64,000 nucleotides of DNA, from assembly GCA_013397695.1 (NCBI GenBank), contig VYZI01000002.1, positions 5,109,422 through 5,173,421 on the forward strand. The letters are read 5' to 3'. Shown here in pieces: positions 13,561-25,068 of the stretch (positions are counted from its first letter, which is position 1; every line of letters starts with the position of its first letter). This stretch comes from Centropus unirufus. Its lineage: Eukaryota; Chordata; Aves; Cuculiformes; Centropidae. The translations under genes were made by a program, and so were the position numbers. Under the pieces are notes generated by a model that was not told the origin of the DNA, did not search any database, and saw only the letters and a program-made list of their open reading frames with translations.

Positions 13561-16500
13561 TAGTTTTCTCCCCAAAATACGGTCTCCATTTATTTCTAAT
13601 ACCTTTATGATTGGTAAAGAGTCTTGCTTGGGAAACAGCTTTCCGAGAGTCTGCATACTTCTGACAGAAAGATGTTCCCAGAATCCTTTGCAGCTAGTTC
13701 CTTAGTTTCTCAGTCTGGCTTGTGCTCCCTCTTGAAATTGCGAATCTTAGCAGCAGAGTTACCTTTGCACCAGGTTCTTTGTTCATGTCTGAGTGATTAT
13801 GACCCAAATTGGTTCTGAAGCTTTCTATCACAGACAGGAGCAATTAAGATGATGAGGTTACCTTAGCTCAATACCTGTCCTCTCTAAACAACGTGATACA
13901 GCAGTACTGGTATTTCAGTCATGACTAATACCCTAGCAGGTTTTTGTAGAGTCTGAATGGCCAGTGTCTCATACAGCACAGCAGGTTAAATCCCTTCATT
14001 TTGTTTTCCAGAGCCTGGCACGTATAATAAACAAATTTCATTCTTTTACTCTTAACTGTGCCTTGAGCTGTAGCTGGGGCTAACCATTCCCACCAATAAC
14101 TGACTGCTGAGCTAGATTTCCTGCCTGTTTTTTCCTATGCTGTAATGTGCCTTTACCACTGTCATTTTCCTTGCCTCATCATTCCTCAGGAGGAATGATT
14201 CTGAATCTTTTCCAGCTTTCTTCCCTCCCACTTTCTAGGTATCTAATTTTTTCTTATCAGTTGCACAAATCCTGGTTGTGGAATATAATTCCATCAGATT
14301 TTAAAGGAGTTTGTTTTCTTCAATTCTACCGAGGTTACAAAACGTGATTTTCTACAGTAGTACAGGCTTGATTAATTGATCCAAAGGCCCACTCTAATTT
14401 AATATTGCAATGGCCAAATATGCCAAGATCTTATAGCATCTGTCTTCGGCTATCTGTCGAAGTGTGTTATACGCTCATGCTTTCACTGTTCTTTGGGGTC
14501 ATTTGTATTTTTAATACTTTTAGTTAAGCCATTCTTGTCCCCTTCGACACTTGAATATTCATTAGCAGCAATTAAAGACAGGAAACCCAACTCCCTTAGC
14601 CATGAGGCCTTTGACCTCTCACCACACACAAAGACAAAACAACCTTTAAGCCTTCTCATTAAGAACTGTGACCAAACCACTGAACCTACAAATGATGTGA
14701 AACCTAATAAACCAAAAGCAACAGAAAATGCTACTTAGCTTGCCCCTGAAGTACAAGAACATCTTTATCCTCCACCAAGGCCAAATCCCACCCAGACACC
14801 TGTTTACTGTGCCACCATCAGTGGGTTCTTTTATGCTACGGAAAACCCAAGGTCCAATATGGAATTTGGGAGTTTCTGAAGGGAGTTTTTGTGAATTTTT
14901 GATACATCACGAGTTTTTGATACATAACTTCATTAGATGGGTAAATTCATGCTTCTGCCCAGATTTTCAACTGCATCTCAGTAGCAAGCACAAGGGATAC
15001 TGTGAACTCAGGAGTGCAACCAATTGGCATAAAATATTAGAAAGATGAAGTTAACTGACTTCAATAACAAGGTTAAACAAGGATTGTGTTACCATTATGG
15101 AGAGAAAACAGGCAACTCTGCTAACATCTTTGCACACATAAAGGAGAAAAAAAATAACCTAACCCCCATTTTGTTTATTTACTATTGCCATCTAAATGAT
15201 TATGAGATGCTGTGACTTTCCATAGCAAAGCCACAAAGTGCAAATGTCATTAATTCCATTTCCCTCCTAATCCAAAATTAAGAACATTAAAATGCATTAA
15301 ATGCAAGACATTATAATTTAAAGAGAGACTTTTAAAAGCCTCTTTAGTAGTGCAGGCTGCATTGGTATTTCCATTCTATTTTTTGAGTGCTTATAAATCA
15401 GCCATAAATGCTGCTTGTTTTGAAACATACTATCCAAGTTCTCAAGCCACAACCAACCATTCATATTTCTTTTCCTGAAAATGTGATTAAGATCAATCTT
15501 TCATCTGGGTGAGGTGAGTTTTTGGCTGCCAGTGATCTGAAGCGGTGTGCCAGAAGGATAGGAAAATACATTTTAATGAAGTTTTAATGTAAAACAGAGC
15601 TCTTGCTGATTTAAAATAATACTCTTTGTAGTATGCAAGAAAACAAAACTACAATTCAAATATGTTACTATAGTTTCTTTAAGCTATAATATACATTTGT
15701 AGAATTTGAAAACAAATTAAGACCCAAGCCAGCAAAACAGCCATCTTTAGCCTGCATAATGACCTAGCCTTCTAGCTTCTATAGTTCCTACAGCTATGTG
15801 GAAACCTCTGTAACTCTTAAAGCTGGAAGGAGTCTATGAAACATCCGAGGGTTTTTTTTTTATTTTGTTGCCCTGAATTTAACAAAACAATCATCAATTT
15901 TACTTTTCAGAGGCTGGTGGCTTCCCTAACCAGACCTCTTCATATTTTGAACCACCCTACAGAATAGAGGGGAAGAGGGGCGTGAGTACTTTTTTCTTCA
16001 ATCTTCAAATAGACTGTTAGAGCAGATTCAGGAATGAAACTGTGTTGGATAGATTCAAACTGTTTCACAGCACTTGGGAGAGGAGAAGAAGATTAAGACC
16101 AGCTTCTGCACCCATATTTGCTTATCTTCTTTATTGTGCTGCTCACAGAAATGCTCAGTCATATGGGAAGAATATTGATGGTACTTTATGAGCAAAAGGC
16201 ACTGGACCCACAGTTATAGCTGCAGCTGGTATGTGGATATTAGTATCACCCAACTCAGCTTAGAGACATATTTGCAGTCTGAAAAACAGACTAATCCTTA
16301 GGAAATCCTGTTCAGTTCTTACAGAGCACTTCAGGTCAAATATCACAGGGCAAGAAAGGGAACAAAATCAAACAAAATCTTCTGTCTCACTAAACTTGTG
16401 TACTTATTAATATTTTTGCTATAATTACTATGTATTACTGTTGGCATTAAGAGGCCTTCAAATGGATTTGGCCTTCACTGGAAAAAGCACTGCCTGAATG

Positions 16501-17344
16501 TAATGAAAATAAGGGCTATAGCCAAAGAGCTTAGATTTCAAATTCACTGATCAAAGTATATACCAGCAACAATACTCAAACTTTCAAGGCTTATTAACAT
16601 CAGAAACAAAAAATTAAAAAGCCTTCCAGAACTGAACAAGATGGTCTTTTGACTCTGAATCTGGATTAGTGCTCAGTTTGGAAGGAGAAATGTGTTTTAA
16701 TAAAGTCAAGGACTATTTCAGCTCTCTATGGAGGCATGCATTGAAGTGATTAAAGAATGGCTCTGTGGGATAGTTAGCTCTCAACTGAATAGATGAAGAA
16801 TCTTATTCTGAGATCTTTTCAAATGGAACAGCAACTTGGATAAATTGATTGTATTTTTCACAAAAATATAACAGCAGAATTAATTAACAGGAAAAAAAAA
16901 CAGTAATGAAAAATAACAAAGTTTCAAGACAGTCTGCAATGTCTTTTTATAATATCTATTTGTAAATCTTATGATGATTTTATAGATGTGTCAGCATAGC
17001 CCTAAGAATTGTTGAACGGTAGAGCTGGTCAAATTGTTGTTGAAGATATACCTTTTTGTTTATAGCCCTATTTACAGCTAGTTTTAGTAGACAGCAGTTT
17101 ATATGCATTTCATGAACTAGTTATTTTGTCTTTAAATCTCTTGAGGTATACAACTTTTTTACAATTATTTTTTCTATTTCTTGCCTGGATGATTCTTTTT
17201 TAAACTGGGTGCTGTATAGTTTTACTATTGCCTTGCAGGCCTGAAGTGAGTTTTCAAGGTTGGAGAAGTGGTTTTCTTGAGAAAAGTAAATCAGCTTTCA
17301 GTAATTTTTTTTGTTATTTTTTTTTCAGAAGAAAAAGCCTAAAC
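13561..17344. other. Non-coding stretch, no gene recognised
   Basis: Open frames reach at most 106 codons (14728-15048, plus) with no recognised domain. It includes the 10-bp inverted repeat at 14178-14199. The stretch at about 15170-15400 is AT-rich with TAAT-type homeodomain core motifs and looks like a conserved non-coding element by eye only. A strong polypyrimidine-AG site lies at about 17306-17328, directly beside the CR1 fragment; no exon could be built from it. Confidence 0.5.
14178..14199. repeat. Perfect 10-bp inverted repeat, 2-bp spacer
   Basis: ATCATTCCTC at 14178-14187 and its exact reverse complement GAGGAATGAT at 14190-14199 flank a two-base AG spacer, giving a near-palindrome of 22 bp. 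It could extrude as a cruciform in DNA. No associated gene was seen. Confidence 0.9.
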
Positions 17345-18625
17345 TGAGGTTTTACTGAAAGTTGCAAAGCTGCTCAGAGCACAGAATCCTCTTTCCATGT
17401 CGAAATGCCTTCAAATCCCATCAGGTCATAAAGATTTGTGTATGCCTACTTTTTCTTAATATTCTCTGCCCTGCTTGCCCTGTAAGGATAAGACTTCTTT
17501 GCTCTGAACTTCCCCTTTGAGCTCAAGGACGTGGACTTCTGAAGGCCAGACTTGCCAGTAAAAACCACAGCAAAGGAGACATTAAGTACTTTGGCTTTTT
17601 CCATTCCTCTGTCACCATGTCAGCAGCAGCTGCACATTTTTACTAATCTTCCTTTGCTGCTAATAAACCTATAGAAGTCCTTCTTGTTAGCCTTCACATG
17701 CATTGTCATTTTCAATTTCAGATTGCCTTGACTTTCCTAGTTCCATCTACCCTTGTTTAAACAGTGTCTGTATTCATCCTGGGTGAAATGACCCTACTTC
17801 CAACTTACATATCCTTATATTTAGATTTATTCAGGTGCTCTTTGTTCATTCATGAAGACTTTCTTCCATTTTTTCCTGCTTCTTTGCTTGTCAGGATGGA
17901 CTATTTTAAACTTTGAGGAGGTGATCTTGAAAAACAACCCGCTTTTCAGGATCCATCTTCTTTCCAGGGCCATATCCCATGGGATTATTCCAAGTGGCTC
18001 TTTGAACAAGTCAAAATGTGTTCTAAAGTTTGGAGCTGTGATCCTGCCTTTTGGCATTGCTCCTGGATCTCAGGAACCTACGCTGCACATCTAAAGGCCA
18101 CTGCAGCCAAGGCTGCCCCAGCCCTTCATATCCCCCACCAGTTCCTACTTTGTTCTAAGTATTAGGTCTGCCAGAGAGTACCTCCTTGTTGGATCCTCTC
18201 TCACCTGTGTCAGGAAGTTACTATCAGTCCACTCCAGAAACAGCCTGAATTGCTTGTGTCCTGCTGTGTTGCCCTTCCAACAGATACCAAGGTAGTCAAA
18301 CTCCCCCATGAGGACCAGGGCTTGAGAACACAAGACTTCTTCCAGCTGTCTGCAGCAGTGCTCATCTTCTTCTTAATTGGGCTGTCGGTAGCAGGCACTC
18401 ACCACAAACATATCCCCGTCGTTACAACCACCAATCCGTACATACAGGATCCAAGCTGGCTCATTGTCCATCCCACTCCTTTTGTCCCTGCTGCTCTCTC
18501 ATGGCAATGGCACCTCTGCGCCATCCCCCTCAGACTGCCCTTCTTGAAGAGCCCCTATCCATCTATGGCAGTGCTGCTGCTTGGCACTCAAACATGGTGT
18601 TCAACAACTGAGCCATTCCCAGGGT
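17345..18625 (-). mobile_element. CR1 LINE fragment, ORF2 endonuclease-to-linker region, decayed
   Basis: On the minus strand the translation follows the ORF2 protein of CR1 non-LTR retrotransposons. From 18333 down to 18145 it contains GICWKGNTAGHKQFR and EDPTRR, matching the conserved end of the apurinic-like endonuclease domain. About 18115-18140 reads GSLGCS, a further endonuclease motif. From 18057 to 17827 it contains PWDMALERR and AFMNEQ-like residues typical of the endonuclease-RT linker, followed near 17660-17710 by KANKKDFYRF and near 17430 by a degraded PDGI. These stretches lie largely in one frame but are broken by stops. Both ends are missing: the endonuclease N-terminus is scrambled beyond about 18500 and the copy stops just where the reverse transcriptase would start. 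That is unusual, because new CR1 copies normally keep their 3' end. An old insertion later cut by deletion is the simplest reading. It is not active. Confidence 0.9.
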
Positions 18626-21338
18626 TAAGGTGCCATAAATTTTTGTCTAAACTATATGTCCCTTAATGAATTAAGGCAATTCAGACTTCAGGTGGCATTA
18701 GTAACAGTTCATTTACTCTCCCCTCTCTATCTCCTGTCAGGAAAAATTTACAGGTCTTCCTGACCATCTTCTAAAAGAAATCATAGTTATACAGATAATT
18801 TTATAAACAATATATTTAGGTGTGGAGGGAGGTGCAGGGGAAGAGAGAGGTGAGGAGGGGAGACTGTAAAGTGTTGCACAACATGTGGTCAACAAATAGG
18901 TAATTTTGCTGCTCTACCAACATCCTCACTGTCTTTCCTGGATCTGGGCAAACAGTGGTGGAGTGAAATAGCTGCTGTTTACACAGAATTATCATTATGG
19001 TTTGGGTCAGTTCTCCATCTCTAGGCAGTGGGTGCTCTTTGGGAGCTGTTTCGTTCAGTGCTAGCTGAGTCATGATCCTTTGCCTACATGACCTCTACCT
19101 GAGCACAGCATGCTTGGGAAACTCATCCTGGCTACTCCCTACACCCACAGGTGGAATATGGACTCTGCTGACTTCAAACTGTGTTCAGAAATCTAGAGAT
19201 ATTTATGACTGGACAGCCATTTGCAGGGGATCAAATACACATTGTTTCATGGTTAATCTGCTAAGTATTGATTGTCCAAGAAAATACAGGAGTAAATATT
19301 CATCCTATTCAGTCTCCCTCGTTGTACATAAAATCTGACATGTAAAACACCTGTAACTTAGTTAGAAAAATCTGGCTACCTACAAATACTCAGCTAACAG
19401 AAAAGCACTTCTCTAAGTTGAGTGTTCCCAGATGCTTATCTTCCACTGTAAGGACAAGCAAAGCTCTCTACATTTGGAGAGCAAACTCTTGACTCATGAA
19501 GTTATGGGCTGCACAAATCCCACAACTCCAGGAAGGGAACATCTCTCTGCTAAGAACAATGACAACTGCATCTAGTTTGGCAGTCACTGTGCTTGCTTAC
19601 TGTGTTAAATTTTACCAAGAATTATAGTTGTCTTGATTACTGGACAGAAAAATACACGTTCCTGGACCTTTTTCTATTCAAATATTGAAATTCACATGTG
19701 ATAACAAACACAGAAAACAGCAGGGAGTATTGAAATTGATCACAGCGAATGCGAACATAATTTCATTGATCCCAGCATCCAGCCATCTGCTGCCACCCGG
19801 ATATGGTGCTTCAGAGAGGAGAGAGACAATAGTCTTCCTTTGCCCCTCACTGCCTGTTAACTTGCAACTTAAATCCCAAGTTTGGCAATGCTTCTCATCA
19901 CAACAAAGGTTAGCGCAGAAATCTTGAATGCTCTTCATTTAGATAAAAGCTCTAGAAGTGATATCCTTTAGAAAAGTTTGGAAAATACATATTTGAACAT
20001 TGCTCTGGATTCTATCAAGCTGAATTCCTGTCCCCCTGTGACTGGGTTGAAAAGTAAATGAAAAGCAGGACTGACAAATGAGCAACAGGTAATTTGTACA
20101 CAATGGTAGAATGAAGTCTATCTAGCAACGTAACTTGCTTACAGAATAATCCCGTGAAGACGTGTCAAAACTTACAAAATAAATGTTTAATATTTCCTTA
20201 CTATTGTCTGCAGCTTTTTCCTGACTGACTACAAAGAGATGCCATTTAAACTGAACATATCCAATGGGCTCAGCTCTGCAACTCTGCTGGTTTCTTGTAC
20301 AGGGTGTAGTAATCCTAAACTGCAATTTTTTCTTGTTTGATCTTCAAGTTTTAAGCAAGAAAAAGGATCATGAAAGCATTTTCAAGCATTTTCTTGTCTT
20401 TTAACTTGGTCACACTTTCTGCTCTCTATGGTTTACATTATTCATAGCAAACTGTGCAGATTCAGATGTCAGCAAGTCATCAACTAAATAACAAATTCAA
20501 AGAGGACTCTGAAGCCGTTCTCATAACATATGAGAAGCATCCTATACCCAGACAGGAATGATTATTCCTTTTCAAGTAACATTTGCAGGCAAGCTCATCG
20601 CATTTTTAAATTGCATTAAAGTTACTTGATGCTCTAAATGTACAGGTATTAAATAGTCATGTTCTGTTTAAAAATATCTCTAAATCTGATTACATGGCAT
20701 TCACAGTTGAAACAGCTAACAGAAAAAAATACACTGAACTGTCAACCCCAACAGCACACTGGGCCAAACAGACTCTTCAAAAAGGGTGAGAAAGAGTCTT
20801 CAGGTACTACCTTGGTTTTGTTTGTTGGATTTCTTCTTTCACCAAACTAAATTTAAGCAATCTCAGGCATTAGTTTATGAACCTCCTTGGGTGTTAAGTT
20901 CACAAATGACACCCTCTTGTCTACATCTGCTGTAATAGTCCCTGCCAAGCAATCCTCCACCTCTGCTTCCCATACTTGTATCAAAATAAGATATTTGCAT
21001 GGGAACATGGGTAGTTAAGCAGCTACCTGATCAGTCATAGATGAAAACGACTGATTTATATGAACACACTGTGCATTTATACACATAAATAACACTGTTA
21101 CTCACACAGTACACTTCTGGCTTTGAAAGTCTTTACAAAGAATTGGGGGAGGTCTCTGGACAAATAATTGATAAACAATAAAATCCTTTTGATGTCAGGG
21201 GCTGAGGATGTCCAGCATAGTCTGAGATAACTCACAGGCAGCTGTGAGAATATCTGGCTCAGGATAATCTCCTGTTTTTTCCAGCAACTGCTGCATAAGA
21301 TGTGCAAAGAGACACGGAGCATCAGGTTTGATCCATTT
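18626..21338. other. Non-coding stretch, no gene recognised
   Basis: Open frames are at most 88 codons and none carries a known motif. The plus-strand 80-codon and minus-strand 86-codon frames at 19678-19938 overlap each other, as expected for chance frames. A duplicated AGCATTTTC occurs around 20374-20392. No repeat family was recognised up to the CR1 end at 21339. Confidence 0.6.
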
Positions 21339-21476
21339 ATGATGGAATCACCATTCCTGGATGTATTTAAAAGACGGATAGATGAGATGCTTAGGGATAT
21401 GGTTTAGTGGTAGACAGGAACAGCTGGGCTTGATGATCTCAGAGGCCTTTTCCAACCTAGTAATTCTGTGATTCTG
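21339..21476 (+). mobile_element. CR1 LINE 3' end (5'-truncated copy)
   Basis: This short piece follows the CR1 3' end closely: the block TGGAATCACCATTCCTGGA, then TTTAAAAGACGGATAGA, TTAGGGATATGGTTTAG, TGATGATCTCAGAGG and TTTTCCAACCTA, closing with the ATTCTGTGATTCTG microsatellite-like tail that marks CR1 termini. The 5' end is abrupt near 21339, which is the standard 5' truncation of this family caused by incomplete reverse transcription. It has no coding capacity. Confidence 0.93.
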
Positions 21477-21913
21477 CAATCTATCTATCAGACTTTTCCT
21501 ATACCACATAAGTCCATATTTTTCTTACAGCCTTGTCTAGTTTTGAATAAAACACAAAACAGTTTCTGAAATCAGACCAATCAAAGTATGGAGAACCTCT
21601 AAACACACTGTCTGTGCCTGATCTGTGACTAAATACTGACCATTGCATTCAGATCAATCATTTGCAAGTCGGCGATGTTGAACAAATGCTCTGTCTCCCA
21701 CAAGTTTTGAAAAGTTTTCCTAAATTTAAGTCTGAGTAAACACTGTAAGACTGCACATTTAAGTTAACCTGCATAGTCAGCTTATAAATTTTTAAGAAGC
21801 TTTTCCTTCTCTAACAGTGAATATAACTGCAAGCTGTTTGAACAAAAACACTAATTTATGAGTTTCAACAATGAATGCATCTCTTTGGCTACTCTTGATT
21901 ACTTGACATGTGC

Positions 21914-21962
21914 ATTTTACACTAACATTAATGGAGACAAATTACAAAAACTAGTGTAAAAT
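21914..21962. repeat. Perfect 11-bp inverted repeat, 27-bp spacer
   Basis: ATTTTACACTA at 21914-21924 and its exact reverse complement TAGTGTAAAAT at 21952-21962 bracket 27 bases. The arms are too short and isolated to be called transposon terminal repeats. No target-site duplication was seen outside them. Confidence 0.85.
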
Positions 21963-22292
21963 TCAGAATAAAAATCAGAAGACCAGGACATAGTTTGGTA
22001 TAAATTGCCATTCTTCCAGCAATGTTAGCGCCGTCATGCCCATTTTTTGTTGCAGAAGATCCGGCTGTGTCTAACTTCTCAAGATACTCTTCTGATGTGT
22101 GATGCTTATGATTTTTTCACCTAGTGCTGGCTTTCTTCTGATGTGAAACAATAATAATAATAAATTGTTTATGCATTCACCCTGTGTGCAAACATGTCTC
22201 CTGTGCAGTTGATAAGTTTTGGGTTTTTTTTCTGTACAGTACTCATTAGTATTACAATTATTTAAGGGTCTTCATAAGCAGAGGCCGGTGTT

Positions 22293-22306
22293 AAAAAAAA
22301 AAAAAA
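22293..22306. repeat. Poly-A run (A14)
   Basis: Fourteen A residues, followed by GAAG. No retrocopy body was recognised upstream, so it is treated as a homopolymer. Confidence 0.9.
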
Positions 22307-25054
22307 GAAGCATTGTCATTGCTTCTAGTTTTTACCTAAAATGTAGGCAGAAGTGAAAAGAACTATTTAAGAAAAAAATGGGAAAAAAGGCCAAATTAAG
22401 TAAATTAAATAACGGATAAATCATGAATGACCATGGAAGTAAAGGGCAAAAATACATGCGAAGGAGGTTAAGAAAAATTTTATAAATTGATGCCACATTT
22501 GCTTAAATTTAATGGTTTACCAGATATTAACTAGCATGTGTTTCATACAAGGCCATATTCAGAATCACAGAAAAGTGAGCAAATACTATATATCTCTAGG
22601 AGCTTTCTCTCTTACAGCAGAAGTAGGAGTAGCTGCAGCAGCAGTAGGAGTAGTGTGTACTGAGCATGTTTGTGGGATTTCCAATGGCCTCATTGAATCA
22701 AATGTTGTGTAGCGATGTACCCATAGCAGGGGTTTTGCAATGAAAGTATCAGAATGAATCCACCTCTACTACTAACAAATGAGTCCAAGGTTGATGGATG
22801 CAAAATCCACCACAATCACTTTTCTCAACTCTTACATTTCCTACTCCCAGTAACTGGTGATCACAGCAACTGCAAAAAGAGGAGTCTGTGCTTGACTTGA
22901 ATACTATTTCAATATTTTTTTGTGTCTAATAATCATATTTTGAAACAAAATGTCAGTCATCAGCAGACTCATCCACACCTATTCTTCCTTAATGTGTAAT
23001 GAGCTCCAGTCTTCTATTTTAAATTTACACTCACTGACAGAATTTAATTAAATCTTTTTTATTATTANATTATATCCACAGATCAAGATAAGAGATGTAG
23101 GGCAGAAAATGAGCATGGACTTCAGCAACCCACATCAAATTCTTCAGCATACACAAAACAAAAGAGGAAGAGAAAGTGTAGGTACATGCAATTATTTGTT
23201 CATGTCCAAATGTATGTCTAGTGAACTAAAAAATATCTAACTATCTTAAAGAGGAAAAAGAGACATAAACACTCTTGTAAGCTGAACATTGCACTGAGGT
23301 GTTAATATGGAAATAAACCCAAGTTGTCTTCTGACGGTAGACACATGCTAAAAAAGAAGGACTCTAGTTGTCTGCTAAATGAGCACAGGAAGAATGTAGA
23401 GTAATCACACACAAAAAAAAAAGTTTCACCTACCTTTTAATTCAGAACCCGGGGAAACCTACGGATCCAAGGTCTCCCTTTAGGCAAGCTGAGATACACT
23501 GAGTATATAAGCAAGCAGCATTGATGGGTAGAACAGCATTTTCAAATCTTGCAAGCTTCTCCCTGTTACTCTGCTTTGATTTGCACAACAAAGCTGTCTT
23601 AGAGCACACAAAACAGACCACTTTAATCTGACGCAAAATGCAAGTATGTGTTCCAGCCACTAATGAGCATTCAATCTACAGGACCAGGTTATAACCAACA
23701 TGGAGTCCCCAAAATCACACACAGCGCAGAGGTCAGTGCAGGTTGTTTCACTCAGTAGACCCACTCGTAGCACACTCCTTGCTAATGTAAAAACAGTCAT
23801 GTTCAACTGCTGCACAAAGGGACAATGACAAGTGGGGGCAAGGCTGATTATAGCCAGCCAAAATCAACTGTCAAGCCCTAACAAGCTTGTGATGAAGTAC
23901 AGCTAATGTAATTATCACCGTAGGGTCCACAGAGAAGTGCACTGATGCAGTAGAAGAAAAATGGCCTGGTAAGCAAGAGTCAGACTTGAGTAAAAAGCAA
24001 GGAATTCCAAATGAAAGATGTGATCAAGTCAGCTGCATGAGACAGCGAGACAAAGTGCAATTAGTCAAAATGCAAGGTAATATAGCCCACACAGGAGTGC
24101 AATAGAGCAGTTACTTGATTACGGAACCCAAAGGCCATAGTAAATGCTAAATAACATAAATAGACACTGGTAGTTCCTTAAGACCTTTGACAGAAAAAAC
24201 TATTAGGAGAGCCTCTTTATCTTCTCTCCTTCTGTCTTTATTCTGGTCTCATATCATGTTTTTGTCACAAAAGTTGCAAGTTTTTTCTTTAATTACCAAG
24301 ATGGTGATGATGGGTTTTGTAGCTGACATTACTAGTGAACCACACATGAATTCATAACAGCTCCCACATCCAAAGGAGACCACATAAGAAATTACCCTCA
24401 CACAAACAACTTTTTTTGATACCACAAACCTGTTACTTCCCTCATGGATCAGAGGTCTTTAGGGAAGAACAAAGTGGACAAGAATGTCTATGGAAAGAAA
24501 AAAAATGTACAGTTTCTATTGAAGGACTCTGTAGACTTTTTTTCTTACATTATAAAGGAGACAAGCAAAACAACCCTTAGACATCCCATTTGTAGGTCAC
24601 CTTTAAAGAGTAAATACAAATAATTGTACGCACTCCATCACACTGAGTTCTGCATATCACGCTGATGTCCCTCAATTCATCTGTCTTTCATACTGAGGGG
24701 ACTCATCCATCAGCTAGTCATCAACAAGCCTGCCATATGGGGGTGATAGAAGTGATCTTCAAGGTAACTCACTGACACTACTTAATTCAATATCTTGAAA
24801 TATTGCATATTATTTTCCCGTGCCACCACTGGAGACAATGGTGATTACATGGTAATTCCCACAAACGCTTTATGAATCCTCAATTATTTTGCTACTAGGC
24901 AGATTTGACTTTGTCACTTCTAGACTGTAATTAATTGTATGTAGTTAAATATTTAAATACTCAACCACTTTTTCTGTTTAGAAGTTACTCAAGTTTGTAC
25001 ATTCTTCAAAGTTAATCAGATTGATTTTGTAAAATATCCAATGACTAGTTTATT

Positions 25055-25068
25055 TATATATATATATA
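25055..25068. repeat. Short TA dinucleotide repeat
   Basis: Seven TA units inside a TATTTATATA-rich context. It is short and probably of no functional weight. Confidence 0.9.

Noticed and set aside
18250..18666. 138-codon plus-strand frame
   Set aside because: It is the antisense shadow of the minus-strand CR1 ORF2 fragment.
22293..22306. A14 run as the tail of a processed pseudogene
   Set aside because: No coding remnant or target-site duplication was found upstream.
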